From Primulina eburnea (Eukaryota; Streptophyta; Magnoliopsida; Lamiales; Gesneriaceae), in the NCBI RefSeq assembly GCF_022965805.1, contig NC_133105.1, forward strand, positions 1,798,001-1,862,000: a stretch of DNA of 64,000 nucleotides, given 5' to 3'. The notes beneath the pieces were generated by a model, which was not told where the DNA came from, made no database searches, and saw only the letters and a program-made list of their open reading frames with translations. This document shows, piece after piece, positions 37,799 to 49,651 of the stretch (position 1 is the stretch's first letter; each line of letters begins with the position of its first letter). The translations under genes were made by a program, and so were the position numbers.

Positions 37799-37956
37799 GA
37801 AAATTACGAGTAAGGTTATTCTAAAAATTCTATATTCGGTAGCCTAAAAAATATATTATAATTCCATATAACCTATAGAAAATTACGAGTAAGGTTATTC
37901 TAAAAATTCTATATTCGGTAGCCTAAAAAATATATTATAATTCCATATAACCTATA
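37799..37956. repeat. Tandem duplication, 2 x 79 bp
   Basis: The unit gaaaattacgagtaaggtta... at 37799 is repeated at 37878, apparently without change. Confidence 0.9.
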
Positions 37957-38283
37957 TACATCATTTGCCATTATATTTTTCCTATAAAAAAATACCAATT
38001 TTGAATAATTTTACCATAACAACTAATTCCATTAATAATAAAATTTATAAGTCAATATGCCATGATGTGGTGCCATGATCTTAGCATATGCAATGATCTT
38101 GTCGTAGAAGTGGGTCTGGTGTGGTTTTTTTTTTTTAAAATTAAAATATATATTTCCAATTCAAGGTATTGAATAAGCTAATTTTTTATGCCTTCATGTA
38201 TAAGTATGCATACAAAACATGATACCCGTACACATTTGAACAATATTAGCGAATATCACAAAAATTCATCTTGTGATCATATG

Positions 38284-39179
38284 CAGGGGCGGAGCCAGGA
38301 TTTAAAATTACCTGGAGCTGGCTCCGTCCCATGCTGTATTTAATAAAATAAATAATTAACTAAAAAAATTAAAATAAAAAATATGTAAACATTGATTTCA
38401 TGAAAACATAGAACAAGAGTATTTAATATTTAATTCCTTCAAAAACGTGGAGCTAAAACACTACTGAATATAAATTCGAAAATCCCATTTACATAATTCT
38501 GAATTTTTCCGAAATTCCTACAAAATTCCATAAATTCGTATTTATATTTTCTATAGCGTCTAAACATCCAAATAATAAATAATCTACACTAAAAATCGAC
38601 AATACTCAATATAAAATCTGGAATTCGAAATAATGCTCAAATAAATTCTAAAAAATTATCGATATCATCAATCGGCTCAAAATAGTAACTACAATAAAAA
38701 ATTTAATATATATCAATTATCGGAATTAAAAAAACAAAATACCCAAATTTTGAAATACTAAAATCTGAAATTACCTTTAAAATTCGAAATCTAACGAAGA
38801 ACAACAAGAACGAGCGGTATAAAGTCTAACATTAAGATTTTCTCATATTTTCGGTGAAAACGACGACCAATGGACGACGGCTGATTTCAAGACGACAAAG
38901 AAACTTCGAAAATTTGGTATTAAAAAAAAGCTTATTCCGCGGGCTTTCTGAATCTACAATCGATTTTTAAAACTGGCGACCGATTATAAAGTTACGGCAA
39001 GTTGATGTAATCAAAATTGTGATGATTTGAAAGAGAAGAATAGAGAAGTTAAAAAAGAAAAAAATACAGATGGAGGCTAATCAACAAATTTTTTAAAATA
39101 AAACATATTTATTTTTTTTTTAAAAAAAAATTTAAGTGGGGCTGGAGCCCAACCCAGCCCCTTAGTGCCGCCGCCCCTG
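38284..39179. mobile_element. Non-autonomous hAT-type DNA transposon, 896 bp
   Basis: Ends are CAGGGGCGG and CCGCCCCTG (short inverted repeats). The 8-bp direct repeat ATCATATG lies immediately outside both ends (38276-38283 and 39180-39187), as hAT transposases produce. Subterminal GGCTGGAGCCC / GGAGCTGGCTCC motifs recur near both ends. The interior is AT-rich without a coding frame, so movement would need a transposase from elsewhere. The perfect target-site duplication suggests fairly recent insertion. Confidence 0.88.
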
Positions 39180-40851
39180 ATCATATGGATTTTGGAACCG
39201 ATCCAACATATGAAGAAGTATGATTTTTTTTATTCCAAAATTATTACTTGTCACAATAATATGGATCAAATCGACTTCTTTTATATATATATACACACAC
39301 AAGCGACTACATTGTTGCCTAAGTGAATAAAAATTATAACTAAAGTAATAATAAAATAGTTCGATATTGTTTTGATAAATAAATGTATAAAATAAAATGG
39401 AAAAAAGGGGAAAATATCTCCATCTTTCCTAGCACCATATATCTCAACTCATTATATGTATCAAGCTGTTTGATGAAAGACCTAATTGCAAACTTCCTAA
39501 TTCTAGTTTCCCTTTTCCTCCTTTGTACTGAAAAATAAATGAGTGTGAAAATTACGAAAACTCTTACATGGTTAAATCCTAAGTAGAGCTGATTAAAATA
39601 ATGTATGAAGTGAATATAACGAAATAGTATTGACGTGATGTTGGAAAACTGACGAAGAATAAAAACAAAATTACAGAACTATGACTCAAAATCGAAAAAT
39701 TAGACGACGGAAATTAGTGAACATCACAGTTATTGTATTCGGTCTGCCCATGTGAAGGAGAGGAAAGAACATGATTAAGCGATGGGTGTGACGATAATGG
39801 TTGTTTGGAGGGAGCTTTTCTTTGAGATTTTAAGGTCGGATGTCACGGTTTGGGATGGACTCAGCTTAGACAACTGAGACCTCTAACGCCCAAGGTAGGA
39901 CCATGACCTACTTTATGCTACCTATAGTGGGTCCTTCTTCCACTCTATTTAGTCGGAGCCATCATTCGAATTTGATGTTTCATAAAACTAAATTTACATA
40001 TATAGTATACAAAGTGTTGTTTTATTTAATCATTTATTAAAATTAACAAAGTATTAGTTTTTGAATAATTATTAAAATTATGATATAATATTATGGATAT
40101 ATTTAAATTTTAAATATCATTATAAAAAATTAATATATCAAAATATTTATATCATTATGAGATAACGCTTAGATGAGGATCGATAATATTTTTTTTTATT
40201 GTAAAATTGACTTTTTATCTTGGTTGAGTGAAACTGTTACTAATATAAATATAGAAAAATATATTTACTAAATCATATATTATTTTTCTATCAAAATTTT
40301 AGTAATAAATAAATACTTTTTCAAAAGTCGAAGAATTTTTCATTTATTAGATGGATAAATTTTGATTAAAAATATTTGTTATTTTTTAGAACATGTTAAA
40401 AATATTTATATAAAAGTTCTAATTAAGATGCAAAAATTATAATAATAGCAGTTTACGAAAAGTCGATAAACAAGAATATACGGTGACACTATTTTACAAA
40501 GTTGAAAACGTAATATGGTATAAAAACATATTTTTTATTTAACATGATAGAGAGTAGTGAGAACTAAAATATAAAAACTCAAACTCATAACCGAAATTAA
40601 ATTAAATTAAATAATATAATCAATACAAACACTTAAATGTATTTTTCAAGATATATAAAATTCAAATTTGAATTTTAAAAATAAATTGAAAAAACTTCAT
40701 ATTTAATTACACATTTTCATATTTGTTTTCAAATATTTAACGTTGTAGGTTAATACATTAGTAATAATAAACATTTCTTCCGATAGCAATTTTTAGGCGG
40801 AAACTTTCCAAATATGACAAAAAATCTCTTTTTATATGTATATATAGATTC

Positions 40852-40936
<85 letters not shown>
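40852..40936. repeat. Compound microsatellite (AC)n(AT)n
   Basis: About 30 AC units followed by about 12 AT units. Among the longest dinucleotide tracts in the window. Confidence 0.93.
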
Positions 40937-40937
<1 letters not shown>

Positions 40938-41181
40938 AATAACGTGTTGTAATTGTAGTCCTAAAATTAATAATATATAAATAATTTTAGAGACACATTA
41001 CAAAAAAATCTTACTGTATTATCTTGTTCTTTATAATCATAATTCCCCTTTTGACTTCGAAAAGATCATTCATTTTAACGTGAGATACTGCGATCAAGGC
41101 TCTTTAATTAACATAAGTCGTTGCATTTTTATAGATGTTTGAATTCAACCATACAAAAATGGGGAAAAAGAAAGTTGTGAT

Positions 41182-41683
41182 AGCATCATTTGGTTTGTGG
41201 GATAAGACAGACGAAAATATATGATTTGTAGATAATCTATCGATATACATAAATAAAAGAATGATATACAACTCTAATTATTTGTAGAATTTGAGATAAA
41301 CATATGACAAAACAATGATATACATGCTATATTTTAATGTCTTATTATTGAAATCAAACGATGTCAATGTATAATAATATACATATAGGTACAGTTTGGT
41401 ACATATAGTAACTATTTGTGTGTGTATATATATGTATGTATTTAATAAACATTTAACATTAACTTAAATGCATTTAAATAAATGTGGGTAATTAAGTAAT
41501 TTGTAGTATATTTTATCATTAAATTAAAACTATCACACCTCTTACTAAGAATGTTTTATCCTTCTAAAAATGTATTTATCAAGGGCACATGATATTATCA
41601 TGAGCTTTTTAAAAACGTACCAAACGTGGGATAAGACGGATTATTTATCAATCACACCCTTATCCCGTGTACCAAACAGTGCC
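41182..41683. mobile_element. Candidate TIR element (MITE-like), about 500 bp
   Basis: The left end (gcatcatttggtttgtggga...) and the inverse of the right end (GGCACTGTTTGGTACACGGG...) match at about 17 of 25 positions and share GGGATAAG. Internal copies of ACCAAACGTGGGATAAG near the right end look like subterminal repeats. A possible ATA duplication flanks it, too short to be convincing. No coding frame. GGC.CTGTTTGGT ends are typical of plant MITEs, but the superfamily is not settled. Confidence 0.5.
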
Positions 41684-42000
41684 ATAAGTGCAAGTTAGGA
41701 ACATTAAAAATATATTATCAGATGATCTGATGCATGATATTTTAGAACTAGGGGTTAAGAAACACACATTTTAAGGTGTTCATACTCGACTTTTTTTATA
41801 TATAAAAAATAAAATACTAATAATAATTAATTATTTTCAATAATTAATTTGAATAGTTTTTTCCTTGTTGCTAGTTCACCTATGGTATATCCTTTGGATT
41901 TATGTGGTTGGTATTGTTGAAGAAGCTAATTAAGGCCCCACTCTAACTCCATCATACCAAAAACCCCAATTCCCATGCATATATCTTAGCCCTACAACTT

Positions 42001-42009
42001 TATATAAAT
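42001..42009 (+). promoter_or_regulatory. TATA box of the NST1-like gene
   Basis: TATATAAAT followed about 30 bases on by a CT-rich, initiator-like stretch, and about 230 bases before the start codon. Confidence 0.5.
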
Positions 42010-42042
42010 CATCATCTCCTCCAAACACTTTTCCCTCAACAC

Positions 42043-42069
42043 ATGATCTCTTCTTTTATCTTCCCCTAA
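42043..42069 (+). promoter_or_regulatory. Upstream ORF 1 in the NST1-like leader
   Basis: ATG plus seven codons and TAA. It lies in the leader if transcription starts near 42030, as the TATA position suggests. Confidence 0.35.
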
Positions 42070-42164
42070 TTCCGATCCTCACACCACTTACACTCAGAAA
42101 GGAGAACAAAAAAGACCCTCATCTTTAATTTCAATCTTCTTTCCCGGCTAGCGAAAGTAGACTT

Positions 42165-42176
42165 ATGCATAGCTAA
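42165..42176 (+). promoter_or_regulatory. Upstream ORF 2 (minimal) in the NST1-like leader
   Basis: ATG-CAT-AGC-TAA, 57 bases before the main start codon. Such tiny frames allow reinitiation, so the effect may be small. Confidence 0.35.
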
Positions 42177-42232
42177 TATTTAGTGACACAGTATATATAT
42201 ACTTTGAGAGACAGAAAAATAATATTATTACA

Positions 42233-43891
42233 ATGTCGGATCAGGACATGAGTTTATCCGTAAATGGCCAGTCCCGGGTGCCTCCTGGATTCCGTTTTCA
42301 TCCGACCGAGGAAGAACTTCTGCACTATTACCTCAGAAAGAAAGTCGCCTACGAGAAAATCGATCTTGATGTCATTCGGGATGTCGACCTTAACAAACTT
42401 GAGCCCTGGGATATTCAAGGTATATCTATTATCTATATAATATAAATGATTTTATCCCCAACAAATTTATGTAGATGAAAACCAATTTCTTGACACGATT
42501 TTTTTTGCAGAGAAATGCAGAATAGGATCAACCCCACAAAATGACTGGTATTTCTTCAGTCACAAAGACAAGAAGTATCCAACCGGGACTCGAACTAATC
42601 GGGCCACTACTGCGGGTTTTTGGAAGGCTACTGGGCGTGACAAAGTGATACACAGTAATTTCCGGAGGATTGGGATGCGAAAGACTTTGGTTTTCTACAG
42701 AGGAAGGGCTCCGCATGGCCAGAAATCAGACTGGATCATGCATGAATATAGATTGGATGATCATGTAAACATTCATGACTCCACTGCTAATGTAAGCTAC
42801 AAGATTTTTTCTCACCTGTTTTTTTGGTTGGTAATATCACTCGATACTTTTTACATCTTATTATGCCCTCAAGTTTATTTTACCTTCGGACACACCATAA
42901 TATTTGACATTTATAAGATGAATACACATAACACTTGGTATATAGCTATATCGACAAAAAGTTTATGGCAAAAAATTACAAATAAATAATTTGAATTCCT
43001 ATTTGTTTATTTATTTTAATTTGTAATAAGTGCGGAATTATTTCAATGGGTTCAAAATAAATACCCGAATTTGAGTTATTCTTTGAAATTCATGTTCTCG
43101 AACCAACATCTACCCTTTTCTCCAAAAGCAACCTCACATGGTTTTAACAGAAATCTATGGTGTTTTAATACCTTTTTACACAATTACTAAGAATTTTTTT
43201 GCAAATATAGATATACATAACTGATTATATTCTTGAAATAAACAAATTGCAGGCTCCAAATAATTTAACCGGAGACTCCGGGACAGAGGAAGGCTGGGTG
43301 GTCTGTCGGGTTTTCAAGAAGAAAAACTACCACAAGGCATTGGAAAGCCCTGCGCCGCACATGATGGCGTCGTCTACCTCGATCTTAACCCCAAACCACC
43401 CCCAAAACGATGTAGTTCTGGACCACCTGCTCATGTATATGGGAAGATCATCTTCTTCCTGCAAGCAAGAGAACGAAACAAACAGTGTCACCCTTTACTT
43501 ACCAGATCAGGATCCTTCTTGTTTCGTGCACCTCCCGGGATTGGAAAATCCAACGGTTCATAACATCCTCGCCGAAATGGAGTCATCTTCGTCCGTCAAA
43601 CCCAATATCGAACCGAGTGACTGGGTGGCGTTGGACCGCCTCGTGGCGTCTCAGCTGGACTGCCACGGCTCCAAGCAGTTTTCGGGATACGACGACCCGA
43701 CTGTCGATGAAGATTTCTCATTTTCATTCGGTAATAACACTAATGAAATACGATTGCCGAACATGCATAATTCTTCTGATCATATCACACCAGAAAATCT
43801 TTCCAGCTCCGACGCAGATTTCTGGAGCTTCGCTCGATCTTCGTCCTTGTCATCGTCGTCTACAGATCCACTTTGCCATTTATCTGTATAA
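42233..43891 (+). CDS. NST1: NAC transcription factor, NST1-type secondary wall regulator
   Basis: DNA-binding activator that in Arabidopsis switches on secondary wall thickening in fibres and anther endothecium. Three exons: 42233-42419, 42511-42791, 43253-43891, giving 368 aa (Arabidopsis NST1 is about 365). The NAC domain spans roughly residues 17-170: [96 protein letters not shown]. Intron positions match the usual NAC pattern. The C-terminal half carries group-specific pieces: [26 protein letters not shown] and the terminal [10 protein letters not shown]. The N-terminal MSLSVNGQS and [14 protein letters not shown] favour NST1 over NST3/SND1. The leader has two small upstream ORFs. Identity as NST1 rather than NST2 is from recalled conservation, not alignment. 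Confidence 0.9.
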
Positions 43892-45067
43892 TTATACAAA
43901 ATATTGTAGTGGTTTTTTTTTTTTTTGGTTTTGAATTTCAGAGTCGTAAATGGTAATGATAATAGTAATGATGAGAATGATGACAATAATAATTCGTTAA
44001 TACATACGTGAGGTTACTGTATTACATGTGTATTAAATTAAGGATAATTCAGAATATCTTATAATATTGGGTGGTGTTTAAATTTTTTCAACCATCTTTA
44101 TTAAAACATGCATTGTCATGCTACGTCCTTTCACTTTGTCAAGATTATTTTGAACTCTAAGTGAAATATGCATGGAACTAATAATATTTTGAAAGAAATA
44201 TTTTATTGTCTGTTCGGATAAATATATGGTTAAAAAAACTTCTCTCTTTTGTTTTTAAAGAAAAGATGAATCAGAAGTTTTAATTTTAGAATTTGATTTT
44301 TGAAAATTCGAAATCAATTTTAGAAAAGTAAGTATGATAAGATATATGCACCTTTTTTGTTCATGCCCGCAAATCGCAATATCTACTAGTAAGTACTGTG
44401 GATGATTTTTAGGGTTCTTAACTTCTTTTTGTGCCGCACTGTCCAAAAAAAATTATAAGTAATCCCTCCTAAAAGGTTCAATTTGACAATATATATATAT
44501 ATGATTACATAGTTCAAATTTTGTTTTTTTAGCTTTTGTTTATTATTTAATAATTTTTATATAATATTTTTTTAATAATTCAAGCTTTATATGTCAATTA
44601 ATATTATTGAAATATTTTTATGTATTATATATCAGCAGACTTGAAAATTTTATTATAAAAAAATAATAATAATAAGATTGATATTTGCTCTTTCCTCTTG
44701 CGTATCAGTTAGATCGTACATTTAACGTGGGCAAGGAGTATATATTTGTGTGTCTCATATTATTATTATTTTAAAATATAAATGTCCCGTCAAATTTAGA
44801 ATAATTGAAATTCATGCACTAAAAAACTATAAATACGTCGTCGTTAAACTCTGAAGAAAAGTATTTATCCAATCATGTCGTTGAATTTCAGGTGATTTGA
44901 TGGAATGATCCATGATTCCTGTTTTTTGAAATTTTCGAGCCTTCGTACGTGTTTAAAATTGTTACGTGGTTAAAAAAAATTCGTTAGGTCGAATATTTGA
45001 ATAGATAATATTTATAATCCAGATATCGATTTTAAAAAAAATAACGATTATGAGTGAACAAAATATT

Positions 45068-45253
45068 GAGTAAGTCTTTTGTGAGACGATCTTATAAATT
45101 TTTATCCGTAAGACAAATAAATCATACTTATATTTACAGTAAACAATTAATACTCTTAGCATAAAAAATAATAATTTTTCGTGGATGATTTAAATAAGAA
45201 ATTCGTTTCACAAAATATGATCTGTGAGATTGTCTCAACACATAAGTATTTGC
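45068..45253 (+). repeat. Copy 6 of the ~180-bp repeat family (forward)
   Basis: Starts gagtaagtcttttgtgagac and keeps CTCTTAGCATAAAAAATAAT and GTTTCACAAAATATGATCTG. Diverged in the second quarter. Confidence 0.7.
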
Positions 45254-45745
45254 ATAAAATATTTACTCGATGCAAAGTTTTTTTACTTTGTAATTGACCA
45301 ATTAAATGTAAGCCAAAAACCTAGCTCCATGTGTCGTCTTGTAGTTAATTTAAAATAAATATGGTATTTTTGTCCAATGACTTTTCCTGTTTTTAACCCA
45401 CATAACATTCAAAGTTTAGTTTCAATACTGTCATTTTGATTTTTTTTGCTTTCCAATCATATTTCATCGTGTTGACATGATATTGAAAAATATTAATATG
45501 ACATCATAACTTACCGACTTGTTCGATGCTAATCCAGCAATCTGACTAAAATAGACGATAATAAATAATAAATATATCAAAACCTAAACTAAGACAATTT
45601 AGTAGACAAAAAACTTATTTTCTCCTAAATACGAAATGAGTTTCTTTTTGTGGATCCGATTTATTTGAATTTATAATAATAATACTTCCAAATTATATGA
45701 TCACTTAGCTTGTTGGGTTCTAAATTCAAAAATAATGAAAAATAT

Positions 45746-45747
<2 letters not shown>

Positions 45748-45806
<59 letters not shown>
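45748..45806. repeat. (TA)n microsatellite
   Basis: About 28 TA units directly before repeat copy 7. Confidence 0.92.
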
Positions 45807-45810
<4 letters not shown>

Positions 45811-45811
45811 T

Positions 45812-45994
45812 GAGTGAGTCTCATGTGAGACCATCTCACAGATCTTAATCTGTGAGACGGGTCAACCCTACCCATATTCACAATAAAAAGTAATACTCTC
45901 AGCATAAAGAGTAATATTTTTTTCATGGATGATCCAAATAAGAGATTCGTCTCACAAATACAACCTGTGAGAGCGTCTCACACAAGTTTTTGCC
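45812..45994 (+). repeat. Copy 7 of the ~180-bp repeat family (forward, GAGTGAG subfamily)
   Basis: Starts gagtgagtctcatgtgagac and ends cacacaagtttttgcc. It shares AATCTGTGAGACGGGTCAAC and CCTACCCATAT with copy 10 at 57114, setting these two apart from the gagtagg type. Confidence 0.88.
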
Positions 45995-47414
45995 CCATAT
46001 ATTTTATATCACATGATGTTTCACCAAAATATATTAAAGTGGGGTTTACCGACAGACCCGTGTATAGTGGGAAATCGAAGAGTCAAAATGCTATTCATCA
46101 AGGAAATAAAAAGACATATTGTTAATGATTTGATAAGAAGGGGAAAGGGGGTTTTGGGCAATATGACACTGATTTCTCATGTTTCTTCGTGACGTTTCAC
46201 TTTCTTTTCACCCAATTGATGCCTACGTTTTAACGCAAAACCCTTTACTAATAACAAACCCACCACTCTTCACCTTCGTGACCCAAATTTCTTCAAATCA
46301 AGTAATAAGTATTCATACTTCTTTCTTTTCAAAACTTTAACCGATCATGATTTGTCATCACTTTGAATTAATGATATCCCTCGTAGATGGAAATTTACTC
46401 ACACATGGTGGCGGTTTGCATGAAAAGTCTGTTAAATATTTGACTTGATCAAGATAACATGATTTTTACCCTAAAAACAATGGGATGACGAATTTGGTCA
46501 AGATCTGAAGATGATTAAAATAGTGTTTGAGAGAATTTTTGCTTATTTTAAAGTGATTATTTTAGAGATTTTTTGAAAATAGCCGAGAATCAAAAGTAAG
46601 GAGTTAGTGCTTTAGAGAAAAATTGATTTCAATCTTATTTTTGATAAAATTATAACAATATGCTTAAGCTACATAATATTTGCCTTTTTTATTATCTAAA
46701 TTTTAGTAATCACACGATCCGATCTCCAATTTATTTATATAATTATTATTATTATATTAAATTTTGAATATTTCTATCAAAATTATTTTATATTTTTATA
46801 ACATGAATGTTTCAATATAAGATTTAATAAAAAAAAAAACAAGTGAATTATGTAAAAAAATTAAATCTAGAAAAGTAGATTATAAAAAAATGTTTTTAAA
46901 ATATAAAATTCTTGTAATAAAATATGATTTGAATTTTATGGATTTCATTGGAAACTATTTAAAACTTATATATAAATAAAATTTAACGCTTTAAAAAATC
47001 TGAAAAATATTTAGAAAAATGAGAGTAATTGTGAAATATTATCAATTTTTTAAAATATTCAAATATCATATTGTAACTTTAAACAATTAACAAAAAAATA
47101 GAAGCGGACAAAAAGACATCTCCGTTAAAATTATTGAAATCAACTATCTGGTTTTCATAAATACTCCAAAACATTTATACTTGGCTGGAATCCAAGAAGT
47201 AATTCTTACAAGTTTTTCTAAAAACTCTCTAAATAGGTTTCCGATCATAAACTTTTCTAATTTGGAATTTCATTAATTTTTGTTTCTCCTCTTACAATTC
47301 ACGGCCCACACGCTGCTATAATAACGTCCTTGCTGCAGAAAGGCTAAACGAGCAGCTGGAAATCTTTTTGCCTGATTTGGACTTGGTAGCCATATGCAAA
47401 TGATTGCACCTTTC

Positions 47415-47418
<4 letters not shown>

Positions 47419-47478
<60 letters not shown>
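47419..47478. repeat. (TA)n microsatellite
   Basis: About 29 TA units. The YIYIYI open frame across it is an artefact. Confidence 0.92.
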
Positions 47479-47479
<1 letters not shown>

Positions 47480-49651
47480 CTTGTGAGCTGAAATATTACA
47501 GACCCAACACAAATTTCTTTAAATTTTATTTAATTTGCTGACAATTATATAACTGGTATTTTTCCATCCATTATGAGACTTACCTAATCACAGAATAAAA
47601 TTTAATATCCTTTCATTTACACAAACTTATATGATATTCAACATAAATTAAGGTATATTTCCAATTTTTTCCGAAAAGTGGATAGGAGAATATGGTGTGA
47701 ATTCGATTGTTTCCTGAACAAAAATTTTTGTAATGTAAATTTTATGAGAAAGAATTATAAATAAGTATGTACACATATTTCTGGGAAATGCAAATACTTT
47801 CCGAATATATGAACAAATTAATATCCCTTTGAGGTTCAGCTTCCACTTGATGTGGAAGTTGGACTAATTTGCTAATTCGATCTTTAACGAGCATCTAATA
47901 TTACAGTTAGATATCGGAGCGTTAACAAGTCTACATCGAAGAAAATAGGCATGACATGATCCTTATTTCCGACGACAATTTTTACAACACGTACAGGGGA
48001 GCTAGGGATAATTTATCTGCAGCGAGTGGATTTACAACCAATGACTACGTTTGACGTACAGGGTGGAATTCAGTCATGAACTGGCCATGCGCGCGGCATA
48101 CGGTCTTTCGGAGTTAAGATTCAAAGGAACTATTGCAATGACAAATACCAACATGGATGATTCTCTTAATCCTTATATGAATAAATATCTTTCAATTCCT
48201 TACTTGTAAATTGAACTGTGCAGCTGGGGTTTCCTTACAACATCGTACAGAAGTTTCATCAAGTCAAAAATCAAATTTGGAAATGGCTGTACATCAAAAT
48301 AGACTTGTCTTTCCAGGACGCAGAAAATCAAAAATACAAATTTTAGTATATATGGTTAATAAAATATTTTTGAGCGCAGCACACCGTTTGCTCCACCGTA
48401 TTTTGAAAAAAAGGAGATTGGGAAACTAAAATTACAGAGATCAATATTTGTTTGACCAGGCCAGAGGTAAATGCACCACTGTCACCGGCCCCCTTTACCC
48501 AAAAAAACAAAAAACAAAAAATAAATAGAATCTGGATTCCCCTGCACCTGCACATGTCTTGCTATCTGATATAATAATAATCCATACGGATTTATTTTGG
48601 GAATAAAATGATTCTATTGAATTTGATATATCTTCTTTTTTTAACGCATCACATTTCGAACTGAAACTCAAGATTCTTGGCACAGTTTACTTTAAAATAC
48701 GACTCTATTCATTATTTTATATTCTGCTCGATCTACAGTTCCTTTCCCAGTACCGGTAAATAATATTTTATTTAAAATATAGATTCCCTAATTTTTTTAA
48801 ACAGATCTGTTAATCTTCACTCCCCAACAAAAAAAAGAGTGAAAATAGCCAACGCATTTGATAAAATGGCTCCTTTACCAACGGTTCACTTGCAATATGA
48901 CACACAGCACGTGAAGGCAAGAGGAGAGTCAGCAATTATTTATGGCACGTTCAAGCACAAAGCCCACCTTTTTTTTTCAGATTTTATTGTGTGTCCATAG
49001 GATGATTTTATGCCACATAATTTGTTTTTAAATCATGTTTATGAGAACACCTTGTAAAAAAATTATAGAATCACCATTTATTATGCAAGTAAACGGGCAT
49101 GGATTCCTAGGTGACAGCTTTCTTTCATTTGAAACTCTCTCTTTTTCTCTAGCTCTCACGTTAATGTCGTTTAGTAAATACCACTCGGATGCCACTACAA
49201 AAATGCCTAAATAAATTGGAGCTTTTTACCTGTCACTTTAACGATCCAATTACCATTTTAAGCCAAAAATAGAACTGCGACCGAATACTACTACCCTTCT
49301 TCTTTGTTATCTATCACCTGCGCTCCAATCTTTCTTTTCTGCACACAAACTCATTCATTACAATTAACTGAATCAGACTCTAAATTGGACTAGTACACAA
49401 CATTTATTGTGTTCAAACAGCAATGTAAACCTCGTCGGTTCCACTAGAATTAATATATAATGGGTATTTATTATACATTAAAATAAATTATTCATGAGAT
49501 TAATTTACTTTTATTCGGGGCGTATCTGCAAATGAAATCGCCTAACGTGACAAAGGAATAAACGAATCTCTGTGTTGTGTGTTATATATAAATATTTACT
49601 CTACATATCCTTCCTCCACTTTGTACGTACAGCATCTCCGCAAACTTTTCG

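Larger units (their letters stand above)
39188..42000. other. Intergenic, AT-rich, upstream of the NAC gene
   Basis: No gene supported. Contains a compound (AC)n(AT)n microsatellite (40852-40936) and a candidate TIR element (41182-41683). A slightly GC-richer stretch at 39730-39970 has no open frame of note. The last few hundred bases are the NAC promoter. Confidence 0.55.
43892..49651. other. Intergenic, AT-rich, with two repeat-family copies and microsatellites
   Basis: No gene supported. Contains repeat-family copies at 45068-45253 and 45812-45994, TA microsatellites at 45748-45806 and 47419-47478, and a locally GC-richer stretch at 47990-48150. The IQD promoter, with a TATA-like TTATATATAAATA at 49582-49594, closes the interval. 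Confidence 0.55.
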
